Positions 20,318-33,591 of a stretch of DNA of 64,000 bases are shown here, in pieces; within the stretch, counting starts at the first letter, position 1; every line of letters begins with the position of its first letter. The stretch lies in the NCBI GenBank assembly GCA_036873755.1, contig JAVTVY010017344.1, positions 1 through 64,000 on the forward strand. The letters run 5' to 3'. The DNA comes from Hanleya hanleyi (taxonomy: Eukaryota; Mollusca; Polyplacophora; Lepidopleurida; Hanleyidae). Under the pieces are notes generated by a model. That model saw nothing but the letters and a program-made list of their open reading frames with translations, was not told the origin of the DNA and made no database searches. Position numbers and translations under genes: made by a program.

Positions 20318-21526
20318 GTTTACATCCCACTTCCAAATATGGTAATACTACACCGATGTATTGCTAGATTATTCAAAATTAAGCCTGGTGACTCCTGAAT
20401 TTGATCATTTATTTTGAAGGTTTGCTCTAACCCTCATCGAAATATCAGAAATAGGACATTTTATTTTCAAATTCTCTGGAACCTCCTTAAGTACGTGAAT
20501 AATCACAAGAGCTTTGTCACCCAAATCCACATCTTCGCTACAGTTAAGTCCGACAAAGTTAGTCTTGACCAAATCCAACGCTAAATGTTTTCATCACGAA
20601 AAAGTTGACCATGTAGCAACAACAATGACGGGTGCTGGGAACACATGGTGTCGGATCTAGCTCAACATCATTAGCCAGTACCAACACCAAGGACGAATGT
20701 TGGAGACATATGGTGTAGGCTCTAAGTCAACACCATTCATAGGAGTTGTGGCCAACAGCAGATTTAATCTTACTCTAACACCATTTTACAGCTGAACAAG
20801 TTGATTGTGGTTGTTCATTTGCACACTATGAAGCTAGCTTGTATTTATTTGTATTCCTTTTTAACCAACTTCGAAAGGCACTTTCTCTTATTGACCCGCA
20901 GACATTGCCTGTGGATGACGATTACTGTATATGTCCGGTCAAAGACCTCCATCCATTCTGGTCCATGTAGGGACCTACACATCGGTCCAATTGTATTCTT
21001 TTCATCCTGATGTTGAAATTATCTGGATAGGAATCTGGTTGTAAGTCTGGTTTGATACTAATACTGAACGTATTCGATCAGCTCAAACTAAGCTCTCTTG
21101 GCCTTATCCTTTAATAATTGTCACTTATTCGTGTTCGCCGACATTGTCAAAGATACAACCAATGCTGCTAAAATTACTCCTTCTTCGCAGTGCCAATGAG
21201 TCTCGTCATGTCCACCCTAGAGTATCGACTGGGAATTAATGCCTTTTCGACGGCTCATCTATTGATAATGTTAGTCACTTTAAGCTGTTTCGTCTCGTTT
21301 ACGGGCTATTTTTGTGCGGGTCAGTGTTAAAAGTCAATAAATCCGTCACTATGGAGATTGGTGTGATGGAAAGTGACGATCACTTTAATCTCTTAAGTAA
21401 ATCAACTAACCTGATGTTCGAACCCTTCCACGGGTGATGAAAATTTAGACACCGAAATGCCGACGGCACTCTCGCCATCAGTCATGCAAACATCATGTGT
21501 TCAAGTCCAGGTAATTCCTAAATCCT

Positions 21527-22827
21527 CGCAGAGGGTTTACCTGGACCGTTTTGATGATTCAGATGAGTTCTCGAGTCATTCGTCCATTACACAATCTCGT
21601 ACATTTCATCCCCAGCGATTGTTTTGAATTAGCATGTCGGTATCTGAAGCCTGCGGTTTTCGCTTTGACACATGATGTCGATTTCAACCTAACTTCAAAG
21701 ATAGTCTGGCCAGCGATGAAATTCAAACCAGTCAAACCCCAAACCTGGTAGCGGGTTGGCATGATGAGCTGCTTCAGCGCACTTAGCGATTGGTTCAGTT
21801 TAATGAAAACCCCTCCAGCTATTTATATCCAGAACTGTTATCGGTACCTAACCAAGCCAGTGTATGTATCGTAACCTATCGATTGATACGCTGGCTCGCG
21901 AGGATGCGAAGAGGGTTACCTGGACCTTTTTGGTGATTCGAATAAGTGCTCGAGTCGTTGCGTCTACAAAATCTTGTACATTTCATTCACTAATTGTTTT
22001 GAATTAGAGCGTCGGTATCCGAGGCCTGCGGTTTTCGCTTTGACACGCGATGTCGATTTCAAAGGTTCCTGCTGCTTCAATGCATTTTGCTGAGAAGCAA
22101 CAGGAACTTGATAATGTGATTTCTCACATCACAGCGGCCAAAAGCAATGTGATACACCCATGTGATACAAAACCTGTATCACACCCTGCTAACTATGTTT
22201 TTGTTATTTTTCAACATTATTTTGATGTGAGAAATAAATTATAACACTCGTGGTCATTTATCTGATTTTTATCACACTCGTTTGACAAAACCCATATGAA
22301 ACTCGCTAAAGCTCGTTTCATATGGGTTTTATCAAACTCGTGTGATAAAAATCAGATAAATGACCACTCGTAGTGATAATCTATATGTCTAGCACTGTAA
22401 TATCACTTGTCTTTATTGCACCATGTAAGCGTCCTGTGCGCTGTCCTCAGTGTTTATAGGGTGGATGGAGGGTGTCTGGTTCCATGCTGCTTCAAAGGTT
22501 TCTTCTTTGAAGTAGCAGGAACACAACTGGGTTGGGTGGCGCTTAGTTGGTTCGTCGTGATATAGCTGAAATAGTGTTGAAAGCGACGTTAAGTTCTATT
22601 CACTCACTCACTTCAAAGGTTGTCTGACCGGCGATGAAATTCAAACCAGTCAAAACTCAAACCTCGCTGCGGATTGGCCTGGTGAGCTGCTTCAGCGCGC
22701 TTACTGATTGGTACGGTTTAGTTGAAACCCCTCCAGCTATTTATATCCAGAACTGCTATCGATAACTAACCAAGCCAGTGTATCGATCTTAACCTATCGA
22801 TTGATACACTGGCTAGCGAGGATGTGC
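21527..22827 (+). repeat. Tandem ~370-base blocks with nested MITE and SINE tail (B2)
   Basis: Counterpart of 10,330-11,630. The filled MITE is at 22,121-22,384 (118-base palindrome 22,250-22,367) and the SINE tail at about 22,537-22,601. Only scattered base differences from B1. Confidence 0.65.
22121..22384. mobile_element. Two-palindrome MITE-like insertion (B2)
   Basis: Filled site, same limits and internal palindromes as in B1. Confidence 0.75.
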
Positions 22828-23927
22828 AGACATGGACATAGACTCGCTCTTCAGAAATGCGCATGATTAAGAAATTATTTCCTTCTCGGAGCACCCCAGC
22901 ATGGACGGTCGTCTATTTATGATGTTAACGACCATGTCACCTGTTTTAACTACACCAGAGATTATTTCTTCTCCTACATGGTCTACCATAATTGTTTTTG
23001 GTGAAAACGGGAAAAAACTAGGACCTCAAACAGTCAACCCAAATATAACTGATGGCATTCGGGTTTAACCATGAACATGTAAACTCGTAATGTCGCAATA
23101 GCTAGGATCAAAATTACAACACATATAAGGGAAGTGGGAAGAGGTGCCGACATACTGACTGCGTCACATGACTTCACAGAATAGTCTTCTTTGATGGAAG
23201 GAAGGAGCGCATTTTCTTTCTGTTAGAGTCTAGCTAAACTTGAAGACCAGTGAGAGACTCCGGGTCATGTTTGTAAGACCAATACCCCTCTGCATGTCCA
23301 TGGCTAAGCCGACATTAAATCATACTCACTCAGTCACTCACCCGAATGCCGCCATTTACGTTAATACGGAACCGCTAATGTTACAATTGTGATATTTGAG
23401 CTGATTGCATACAATACTGGTCGTTTTCTCGTTATCACTCAAAATAATAATGGCAGTTCATGAAGGAGACAAAACGCAGTTTAGTGTGTGGATGTGTGTG
23501 TGTGTTGTACCAGATACGAACACTATATAATATGCCGAGGAGCTGGAATCATTTATATTAAAACAGACGAGACAGTCGTTATCATCATAAATATATGAGC
23601 TTCCATGCTGAGGTGGCATGGGCATTCGGGAACATCGGTGATATGATGGCTACAGTACCATCGACATCCCTGTGTCTAAATTGTCAACATCTGGGGAAGG
23701 GGTGTCGAACATTAGGTTAGGTTATTTACTTCAGAAATGAAAGTGATCGTCAATTTACACCACGCCAATGCCCAAGGTGACCATAACAAGTACAGTAAAC
23801 GAGACGTAATTGTCTAGCAAGCAGTTCCGCCTCGGCATTGTATCGGGCATCAACACCGCAAATATCTCGAGAGATCTGGCACCATTTGATTACTGGAAAT
23901 GTTGAAACGGGTTAAATTCGTTAACAT

Positions 23928-24108
23928 TATAAATAGATGAGCCGCCGAGAAGGCTTTAACGCCCAGTCGATACTCCAGGGTGGACATGGCGAGGAGGCGA
24001 AATTCATTGCCTAGGTCTACATATTGTAATTCTAGCAATATTGGTTTAGCTTTGCCGGCGAACACGAATGAGAGACAGTTATTAAAGGCTGAGGTCAAGA
24101 GAACTTAG
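23928..24108 (+). promoter_or_regulatory. Conserved TATA-like motif followed by a 40-codon frame (uncertain)
   Basis: TATAAATAG (23,928-23,936) is followed by the strongly conserved gatgagccgccgagaa and, about 50 bases on, an ATG (23,986) opening 40 codons (MARRRNSLPRSTY...) to 24,108. The same TATA motif occurs in right arms at 16,994, 26,275, 34,025, 43,216, 48,525, 57,381, 61,090 and 63,433, and is changed at 5,791, 40,880 and 55,103. The 40-codon frame is complete only here and at 61,148-61,270; elsewhere a one-base loss or other changes end it differently. It could be an ancestral element promoter. No function is recognised and transcription is unproven. Confidence 0.25.
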
Positions 24109-24309
24109 TCTGAGCTGATCGAATCCCTTCAGTGTTAGTATCAAATCAGACTTACAAACAGATTCCTATCCAGATAATTCAGACACCACGATGAAAAGAA
24201 TAAAATTGGATCGGTCTGTACATGGGCCAGAATGGATCGAGGCATCACAACATGAAAGCTCGTCTATATATGATGTTAACGTCTGTCACCTGTTGATTGA
24301 CACACTTAC

Positions 24310-24660
24310 TCATGTAACATCAGGGGGAGTTCCGCATGTAATTGTGCAACATTGTAACGATCATTAATGATGTTGATGAACGCTGCATTCTTACAATGTT
24401 GCACGGTAACATCCTTAAAAAAATCGTCGTTTCTCATAAAGAATGTGCATGTTGAAAATCTCTTTTTCAAGCTCCGAAGGAAAGATTTTGTTGAAAATCT
24501 CATCCCAAGTCAATCTGTATAAACACACACTTAATAACATGTTGGCGAACAATCTTTTCGAACAATGTTGCATAGTAACATCATTCAAAATACCATGTAT
24601 TCTTATAGAGAAATTGCAATTGAAAAGAGTATATTTAGAATGAATATCGCTTTTTCTAAT
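24310..24660 (+). repeat. Diverged tandem pair of ~180-base blocks (C1)
   Basis: Two related blocks, each with a gttg(a/g)(t/c)gaac segment, acaatgttgca...gtaacatc, a ttctcata-or-ttcttata segment and a gttgaaaa/attgaaaa end. Copies at about 41,260-41,610, 55,485-55,900 (with a CT-rich microsatellite between) and 61,475-61,830. Short frames through them are not convincing. Confidence 0.5.
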
Positions 24661-25174
24661 GTAGTTTTCCTTAGGAGGAGCTCCTAACACGCAAATTGGC
24701 ATCATAGATAATTTCGTCTCCTCCGTGAACTGCCATTATTATTATGGGGGATAATGAAAAGAGAAAAGACCAGAATCTGATAGAGCCAATCCAAATATAA
24801 CTGGTGCCATTCGGGTTTGAACGTAATGGACATGTAAATGCATAAGGTCGCAACAGCTAGAATCAACATAACCGAAGCAATTTGATGGAAGGGAAGGGGC
24901 GCATCTTCTTTCTGCTTGTGTCAGGATAATCTTGAAGATCATTGGGAGACTCCAGGCTATGAGCACATGGGTGTTCCATGTTTGTGAGATCAACCTCGGA
25001 TGTTCCTGACCAACCCCGAATGCTGCCAGTTACGTCTTTAAAGAACCGCTAATGTTACATAGTAATATTTTGGTTGACTTCATGCAATCCTTTTTTCGTA
25101 GTCATCCAAAATAATAATGGCAGTCCATGGAGACAAAATTCAATTTGTGCGTGTGATTGTGTGTGTATTCCAAA

Positions 25175-25650
25175 GGTGCAAAGCGGGGACATTTATATGA
25201 ATACACCTTTACACTGGGGACACACCTCCAATCGGGGACGTCTCCGGTTTGACAAAGATTGGGAATCTGTTTCCGGATGTTTGCCTGTCTGTATTATCAG
25301 AAGTTCAGTTTCATCCACTTCTGGTATTATACAACTCTCGAATGAACAAGCTAAGGTATAGTTCCCCACTTTGACTGGTGAAAGCTGATACGTGTGTGTT
25401 TGAAATGTCCTCCGTTTGAAAATGGTGTTTGCCTATGTGTCTCCACACTGTTCACTGTCTCACTTATATCTTAGAATACAGGCTTGGTTAATTTAAGTGC
25501 CGAACGGGTCTGAATGGGTCACAGAAGTCTTGAGGCTGTCCAGATCACAAACCAGGTTGTTTCTTAAATATCCCATAAGTAAAGAAGTCCGCACTTGTAT
25601 GGTCGTCTGTGGATGTCCCCGCTGTACACCTTCAACAGACGTGTGTGTGT
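25175..25650. repeat. GGGGAC / GTCCCC minisatellite-like block (C1)
   Basis: Repeated ggggac on the left (gcggggacatttatatgaat, cactggggacacacctccaa) and its complement gtcccc/gtctcc on the right, ending ggatgtccccgctgtacacc. The block is itself roughly an inverted repeat. Counterparts at about 42,113-42,590, 56,410-56,870, 60,190-60,620 and 62,335-62,810. Confidence 0.55.
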
Positions 25651-25659
25651 GTCCGTGCG

Positions 25660-26110
25660 TCTGGGTATGATCTTTAAAACTGATCTTTCGTTATACAATT
25701 AGACGGATGAAATCAACTACTACTTACATTTAACCAATATCGAGAGCGTTTAAGCTGACGAGTAATGGCAAATAGCAAACACGAAGTGGGGATAATGTTT
25801 TTTGCTATATCTTCAAAACAATTATAATCTGGAAATTTCACAAATAAACACATATCTATTCCCTCAATCAAAATTGAATACCTGTACCAGAAACTTCAGC
25901 GTAGTATCTACAAATCGCGTGAAACAATCACGAGATTCAGTCGTCGGCCGCTTCACTCACGCATTCTGGCGCGCAATTTTAGTTAACCAGGTGTTGTTCT
26001 TAAATTACAAAACCAATCTTTACCTTCTTTGTGCAAATCGATCCGTATTTTATCTCAGAACAGTACGCATAAACCGCGAAAGCAAATATCCACTCGTTTT
26101 AGGCACCCAG
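25660..26110. other. Module-C-specific stretch, no recognised content
   Basis: Low-GC sequence found only in C1, C2 and C4 and not in the arm family. A 118-codon forward frame (25,802-26,158) is open in C1 and C4, but C2 has a two-base insertion (near 42,841) that breaks it, and its end runs into palindrome-arm sequence. I do not regard it as a gene. Confidence 0.5.
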
Positions 26111-26825
26111 CACGCCAATGCCCAAGGTGACCAAAACAAATCTAGTAACGAGACGTAATTGTCTAGCAAGCAGTTCCACCTCGGCATTGTATCAGGCACC
26201 AACACCGCAAATATCTCCAGAGGTCTGGCACCATTTGATTACTGGAAATGGTGAAACATTAAATTCGTTAACATTATAAATAGATGAGCCGCCGAGAAGA
26301 AATTAACGCCCAGCCGATACTCCAGGGTGGACATGGCGAGGAGGCGAAATTCATTGCCTAGGTCTACATATTTTAATTCCAGCAATATTGATTTAGCTTT
26401 ACCGGCGACACGAATGAGTGACAGTTATTAAAGGCTAAGGCCAAGTGAGCTTAGTTTGAGCTGATCGAATACCTTCAGTGTTAGTATCAAATCAGACTTA
26501 CAAACATATTCCCATCCAGATAATTCCGACATCACGATGAAAAGAATAAAATTGGATCGATGTGTACATGGACCAGAATGGATCGAGGCACCCCATCATG
26601 GAAGCTCGTCTATATATGATATTAACGACTGCAAGCCGGTTACATCCTGCTGTAAGCAACATATCCAAATGGAGAAGCAGATAGGATTTAATTTTAATCA
26701 GATTGTTACGAATGGTACCATAATGTAACTTAGTATCTGTTATGAACATGGGATGCATCACTGTGACCAATCATGATTTGTTATTGTTGTTGTTGTTTGC
26801 AGATAGCCACCCGATGTCAGACATC

Positions 26826-26868
26826 TAGAGTCTTTCGAAAAGAACGCTATATACGCGAATGATTATTA
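26826..26868 (+). mobile_element. L2/V-SINE-like 3' tail fragment (C1)
   Basis: The stretch tctttcgaaaagaacgctat followed by atacgcgaatgattatt resembles the widely conserved gaaaagcgctatataaat-type 3' tail of L2-group LINEs and their SINEs. Repeated at about 43,768-43,810; the start of a third copy is cut by the window end (63,985-64,000). Only the tail is recognisable. Confidence 0.4.
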
Positions 26869-28369
26869 AGCTAACATAAACTTAAGGAGTTTCCAGACAA
26901 ATCAAGTGTTATGTCTATACTGTGCATGTCTCTGTGCATCTACCAAAAGAGGGATAATCAAACAAAATTTAACTTTAAAGACAACGGTTGTGAAAGGATT
27001 TCTAAATTACATAATGTGTTTTCCAAATTTTGATGCAATAATTCCACAAAAAGGAACGCTGAGCCTGTCAAACTTAGCAAAATCGGAGTAAATTTGCCTG
27101 TTGACCATAGTTGGCCATGCTGGCATACGAAACGATCTTGAAAAAATGCCCAATGACTCCCCATTTTATTAGATTTTCCGATTTAGCATTGTTCCCAGAT
27201 ATTATTGATGCATATTGAAGAAAATGACATTGTAATATTTACAAATAAGACAGAGTTTTTTTGTGATTATACAGGAATTTTCATGGAATTCCCATATATA
27301 TTAGAGCTGGGTTAAATCATTGTAGTTGACCATATTAAATCTCAGATTTTGCATAACAAAACCTGGTGATCTCTTAATTTATCATTAATTTTGAATATTG
27401 GAGTTCTACTCAACCACTTGTCAAAATATAATGAAAAAAAATGACACTTTCAAAATTGTCTGGACACTCCTTAAGCCATGCCAAGGATCTACTTGGTCAT
27501 GGCACAAACTCTGAATGTTATATTGAATCATTGCATAATTTCGGAAAACGTAGCCCTGGCTATATGTGACCATCTGTTGGCATTTCGGGCCTCGAATCTT
27601 GCTTGGTTAATTATTATAGATGATATATGTTTGGAGGCTTTGCAAAAAGCATGAGATGTATGTAGCTATTTTGTAGACAATCTATGTGCTTCTACTTTGT
27701 ATATTTTATTTAACCGGCATCGATCGTGACTCGAACGTTATTACAGGCATGGCAGTATCGATAATGTTACCATGATACTACTGTTGATAAAATGATTGTT
27801 GGTAATATGAACGATTAGACTTCTGTTTTTAATGTGAGATGAAGCAATTGCATTTACCGGCAGTTCATATTCTTAGGAGTGCTGCTACAGGAACGTTTTA
27901 TCAGGTTGGGTTTAATACCTCAGTCAGGGTATTATACCTCATTTGAGGTAATGGTGATAATAATTTTCTGAAAATGACCCAAGATAGTGAAGTCGCATGT
28001 GTAGTGAACTGATTGTACCAAGCATCGTTTGTACAAATATCTGAATTACCGGGTACTGCATAAACATGGGAAAACCAAAATTAATTTACGCATATATTGC
28101 ACTTATACCCTGATCGAGGTATCAAACCTAACCAGTTGATAGTTTTCAGCTAACTGATTAAGTATAATCCACTGAATATCCTGGAAGGTGATTTTGCCAG
28201 AGAGGGGTAAAATTCTCTCTCATATCACAAAATTCTAGAGGTATCAGAAATTTCTAGCACCCATACTTTGCGTGATATGGTCAATAAATGGAATCGACCA
28301 AGACAGCATGAAAATGGTGAAGTCCTATTCATTATCGCATACCTGGTTTACTTTGGTGCTGCTAATGTT

Positions 28370-28532
28370 GTCCAGACCATACTACAAACCGCTCCACGGT
28401 AGCCTTGTGGTAGAGCACTTCCCTGCATCACAAGTGGCATGTTCCAGGTTTGATTCCGGGCCGAGTCATACCAAAGACTTGAAAATGGAACTTGTATCGT
28501 AATCGCTTGGAATACAGGAATTGAATAGATCA
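28370..28532 (+). mobile_element. tRNA-derived SINE head (A2)
   Basis: Better preserved than in A1: A-box-like tagccttgtggtag (about 28,400) and B-box-like ggtttgattcc (about 28,447). Confidence 0.65.
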
Positions 28533-29511
28533 AATTACAAGCATCTAGTCCGTCATTCATAATTCAGCCGTCGTCCATTAAAGAATATCCCCGTCCATAA
28601 TCCAAAGACCTATTCCATATAACAGTATTAGCACCAAATTCAAAGAGACGATCATAGTATTGTCCCGTCAAATTTACGGTAACAGAAAAATGTAACAGAA
28701 AAGGTTTGTGAAGTCCAGGATTAACAGTCAAATATTTATTTACAATACTAAAATCATATACAAATTAAGTAAGGTCAATACAACAAATAAATGTGAAATA
28801 TAGTCTTACTGTTCAATGCTATACCGGTTCATACTTCACAGTCCGTGTTGACGTGCACAAATCTCTTCACAATCCGTGCCGACGTGCACAAATCACTTTT
28901 CTGTATTTTGGTAGTCCAACACTGCTCGGTTGTTTAGAGTCCCAGTGAATGTCCAATTTCCGACAGTTCAATCACGTAAATTAAACAGCAGCCAAAAGTC
29001 AATTCACAGGATTATAGCAGTCCGCATAGTATAACGCACCCACATAAAGCCAGTTTGAATAACCTTCCACATTAACTGAGTGTTACGCTATTTATACTTT
29101 ATGTGGCATTCTAGTACATTCTACCAAATCAAGAAGCCTCTCGAATATGCATTACATCATCATCTGGCCTAGATACAATTTATAATAATAGAAAGATCGA
29201 AGTGATTAACCCACGTAAACAAGCTTGCGTCATATATTCTAGAAGCATCCCGTCTAATAATAGACTACAATACCATGACAGTATACATAAACATAGGCAG
29301 TTTCCTGTAAGAGAGAAGCGGTCACCAGTTTTCAAAGATGCCAACAAGACGTTCCAAAAATATCAAATCCGTATCGCTGATCAGTATTCTTAATCCATAA
29401 TAATCTTAATCTAGAGAATGATGTATCTCAGTCACGCTTTGATTGTGACTGTTCATATGAGGATCTTGAAGTACATGGGTTCATACGGCCTCTAGCCCCG
29501 GGTTAAGCGGA

Positions 29512-30725
29512 ATCAGACAAGTTACGAAACGTAACGCCATAGATCTTGCACGCTACGGTCGTATTTTGCTATCAGCTTGCGATATGTATCGCCAAATTTG
29601 AGAAACTTTGAGTGGATGCGCTTGGTGGAATAACCCTATTTTATAAGTTTCTGCAACGATTAAAATCGTCACATTTAACACAGGATCTAGCAAATGCTAC
29701 TAGGCGAGATATATATACGCCATATGCAGGTCCCACTGGGACATTACTGTCCAGAAAGGGATAGTTTACGATGTCGAAATTGTATTCATCTCTTTTGTCA
29801 TAAAGTCGACGAGAGAGAATGCCCGCTTCATTTTTATAGACGTGCCTGTAGGGCTATCTGTAGTTTCCTTCAACACCAGTGAAGGTGGATATATATCCTT
29901 CACTGCGTCATTTATATAGCGATTATCCACAGCGAGAAGATCGTCTATATAGCGTTTGGTGAATGAGAAGGATCGGGCTTTGAATGGATCGGTTTTTGAA
30001 TGCGCCTGCCTATAGTCATATTCATAAGAGAACAGATACAGGTCAGCCAACAGGGGTGCACAATTAGTACCCATTGGAATACCTATATGCTGCTGATATA
30101 TTGTTGCCAAATTTTACAAAGATAATCAAGCAACTCTATAAACAATGAAACATCCCATGAATGATATCTCTTGTATGTAGTAGAGCTAAAGAATGCTTTA
30201 TGGCTTCCGATATTAATATATCTACGATCAGTTTTCTTGAACACATACTATTAATGAACTTAGACGGTCAATAAGGTCCTGATGAGGGATTGTTGTATCG
30301 AGTCGAGAAATCCCATGTGGATACATGTCTATACGGTATGTGACCTTTAGCATCAAGTTCTTCCGTAAGACATTTTGAGTTTTTCAATATCCACATACAT
30401 TCAACGCCAGAGTTTTTAGAAATAGTGGCGCAATACCTTTCCCAAAATGCTTTCACCTCCTGAAGTCCTTCGTCAATAGGGTTGAAAGAAGCTTGGTGGT
30501 GCAACTTCTAGAACCAGCTATGAATCTAGCTTTGTATGGTGATTTACGCATTTTGAGAGTCCAGTATATTTTTGGTATGTCGTTATGATTGGTTGGAAGA
30601 CAAATACCTCTTTCCCTGAGAAACGTGTTGTGATTGTTAAATAAATCATCCAGAGTAAATGCAGTTTGGGAGTAAGTAGACGGATTCGATGATGATATGT
30701 TTACACTCAATTCTTTAACCAGCAC
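29512..30725 (-). pseudogene. Decayed Penelope-like reverse transcriptase (A2)
   Basis: Same broken frames as the A1 copy (30,725-30,453; 30,504-30,268; a bridging frame; 30,110-29,766 with GIPMGTNCAP and RYIDDLL). Since A1 and A2 share every frameshift, the RT was already dead before this duplication. Confidence 0.8.
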
Positions 30726-33556
30726 CTGGTAATATTTACATATTTACATATGAATATTATATTATTTGGAGCTTTGTCTGCTAGGACTATGAGTATGACG
30801 ACAATGACGAATATGACGGTTGGCCCGGTGTCAGTGTAATGTGGCTGGGTCGTTGTGATATGAGTGCAAAATTGATGAAAGCTACGTTAAATCATGCTCA
30901 CTCGCTCGCATATCGCAGGTAGATGGCTGCAATGTTTTAACTGATTTGAAAAATGAAGATCTCCAGATGCATTGGATATCTCTGCAAATATTTGGAGTCT
31001 TTGCAAACATTGAGAGTCTTTGGAACATTAAATAACTTTGAAAACACTGGGAGTCCTCGGGAACATTGGATGAATTTGGAATCATTTGAAGTCTTTGGGA
31101 ACATTGGCTAAATTAGATACATTCGCGGTCTTCGGAAATATGAATGTCGTCAGACACATCGTTGGAAACATTTGCTGTCTTAGGAAACCGTGTGTCGTTG
31201 GATGCTGTTTGAGACATACTGGACATCTTTGGAAACATTGCGTGTCTCTGAAACAATATAGGTGTCTTGGAAATACTGGTTGTCTCAGGACACTGTGTCT
31301 ATTAACATTCCTTAATTTGGTGGTTATTGAAGATCGTTGGAAAAATCGGTGTCAGTATTTATCCACACATTGAGTGTCAATGGATGCAGGCGTATTTGGG
31401 ATCATTGCGTTTCTTTGGGCACATTTGGTCTGCATTCTTTTGTCACACCGGTGACTCAATAATTACTGCTGAAAATCAGTGTTCATAAGTAAACACAAAC
31501 AGGTAAAGCGGAGAAGGGTAAATCACAAAAAGACCTTTAACCCTTTTTGATGTTCAATACGTATGGCGATATTCAGGCACAATGAAAATATTTGCTGCCT
31601 GGCCTCTACGCATTTACATCACTATCTAGCCAAAGGGAAATTTAAGAATTGTCTTCCTCGATGTTCTCTCCATTCTGTTATAACGCAGAAGAATGAGATA
31701 TGTTATGTGTTGGGTGTGAGGTAAGTGTGGCTTTTATTTTTCCTTTCTATTGAATTTTTGTAACGGGAAATAATGCATTAAATACATGTAGCACATCGAT
31801 TATATGTTAAGAGCTTGCGATGAAGTATTCGAACCATGTGTGGTCCGTTTAAGGCTATATCTTGGATGTGCTGCAATTAAAGGTGAAAACCACTCGTATA
31901 CGTAGATAACTGAGCTAGGGGTTTTACCATTGCAAGTAATTTCAATGAACGGCTACTGCTGACGTCATGCCCGACATTCATCACGCTTTCATTAAGAACG
32001 CGTCAATAATCACAAGAGCTTAGCCTTTGTCACCCAAATCCACATATTCGCCATAGTTAAGTCCGACCAAGTAGTCTTGACCAAATCCAAAGCTAAATAT
32101 TTTCATCACGAAAAAGTTGTCCAGGTACCAACAACAATGAGGCGGGGTTGGGAACACATGGTGTAGGATCTAGCTCAACACCACTGGCCAATATCAACAC
32201 GAAGGACGGATGTTGGGGATATACGGTGTAGGCTCTAAGTCAACACCATTCATAGGAGTTGTGGTCAACAGCGGATTTAATCTTACTCTAACACAATTTT
32301 TCCAGTTGTGTAAGTTGATTGTGACTATTCATTTGAACATTATGAAGGTAGCTTGTATTTATTTGTATTCTTTTTTTACCAACTTCGAAAGGACTTTGTT
32401 ATTGGCCCGCAGACTTTGGGTGACGGTAACTGTACATGTCAGGTCACAGACCCCTGTCCAATATGGTCCATGTACACATCGATCCAATTCTATTCTTTTC
32501 ATCCTGATGTCGGAATTATCTGGATAGGAATCTGTTTGTAAGTCTGATTTGATACTATTTGATCAGCTCAAACTAAGCTCTCTTGGCCTTAGCCTTTAAT
32601 AAATGTCACTTATTCGTGCTCGCCGACATTGTCAAAGATACAACCAATGCTGCTAAAATTACACCGTCTTTCGCAGTGCCAACGAATCTCGTCATGTCCA
32701 CCCTAGAGTATCGACTGGGAATTAATGCCTTCTCGGCGGCTCATCTATTGATGATGTTAGTCACTTTAAGCTGTTTCGTCTCGTTTAATGGCTATTTTTG
32801 TGCGGGTCAGTGTTAAAAGTCAGTAAATCCGTCACTATGGAGATTGGTGTGATGGAAAGTGACGATTACTTTAATCTCTAAAGTAAATCAACTAACCTGA
32901 TGTTTGAAAATTAGACACCGAAATCCCGATGGTACTCTCGCCATCAGTCATGCAGACGTAGGCGTAGACCCGCTCTTCAGAAAAGCCCAAGATTAAGAAG
33001 TTATTTCCTTCTCGGGGCACCCCAGCATAGACGGTCATCTATTTATGATGTTAACGACCATGTCAACTGTTTTAACTGCATCAGAGATACTTTCTTCTCC
33101 TACATGGTCTGCCATAATTGTTTTTGGTGATAACGAAGAAAACAACAACAACAAAAACTAGACCCTCAAACAGTCAACCCAAATACAACTGATGACATTC
33201 GGGTTTAACCATGAACATGTAAACTCGTAATGTCGCAACAGCTAGGATCAAAATAACCGAAACAATCTGATGGAAGGAAGGAGGGCCATTTTCTTTTTGC
33301 TAGTGTCTGGATAATCTTGAAGACCAGTGGGAGACTCCGGGTCATGTTTGTAAGACCAATACCCCTCGGTATGTTCATGGCTAACCCGACATTAAATCAT
33401 ATTCACTCAGTCACTCACCCGAATGCCGCCATTTACGTTAATCAGGAACCGCTAATGTTACAATGTGATATTTGGGCTGATTGCATGCAATACGTTTATT
33501 CGTTATCACTCAAAATAATAATGGCAGCTCATGAAGGAGACAAAACGCAGTTTAGT

Positions 33557-33591
<35 letters not shown>

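Larger units (their letters stand above)
16336..23263 (+). repeat. Array module B, copy 2 (B2), hybrid left end
   Basis: Second B module, directly after the LINE, so two B modules are adjacent with no C or A between. Bases 16,336-16,467 carry module-C diagnostics (tgcatgtccatgg, aatacggaacc, atttgagctg as at 23,270 and 40,230), whereas from 16,486 the sequence carries B diagnostics (caatacgtttattcg as at 5,260). From about 16,900 it follows B1 at an offset of about 11.2 kb. B2 alone lacks 24 bases near 18,128. The TATAAATAG motif of the right arm is at 16,994-17,002. No gene found. Confidence 0.85.
23264..28242 (+). repeat. Array module C, copy 1 (C1)
   Basis: Right arm of the second palindrome (23,264-24,290; TATAAATAG at 23,928), a tandem pair of blocks around acaatgttgca(c/t)(g/a)gtaaca (about 24,310-24,660), a diverged mini-palindrome centre (about 24,690-25,140), a GGGGAC/GTCCCC minisatellite (25,175-25,650), a unique stretch (25,660-26,110), another truncated right arm (26,110-26,580; TATAAATAG at 26,275), an L2-like tail (about 26,826-26,868) and the C body to the A junction. 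The C body (27,170-27,480) is paralogous to the flanks of the Penelope-like and MITE insertions in module B. C1 aligns with C2 at an offset of about 16.95 kb and with C4 at about 37.16 kb. The remainder (26,870-27,170 and 27,480-28,242) holds nothing recognisable. Confidence 0.85.
28243..33340 (+). repeat. Array module A, copy 2 (A2)
   Basis: Nearly identical to A1, with all the same parts: SINE head (28,370-28,532), Penelope-like 3' region (28,700-29,510), RT relic (29,510-30,725), SINE tail (30,827-30,907), minisatellite (30,932-31,302) and left arm (31,272-33,215). Differences from A1 include single bases, a 12-base loss near 32,558 and a longer GT run, so A1 and A2 are distinct copies and not one sequence reported twice. 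The left junction with C1 is continuous. Confidence 0.88.

Noticed and set aside
25802..26158. 118-codon forward frame in C1 (also 62,960-63,316)
   Set aside because: Broken by a two-base insertion in C2, ends in palindrome-arm sequence, and has no recognisable motif.
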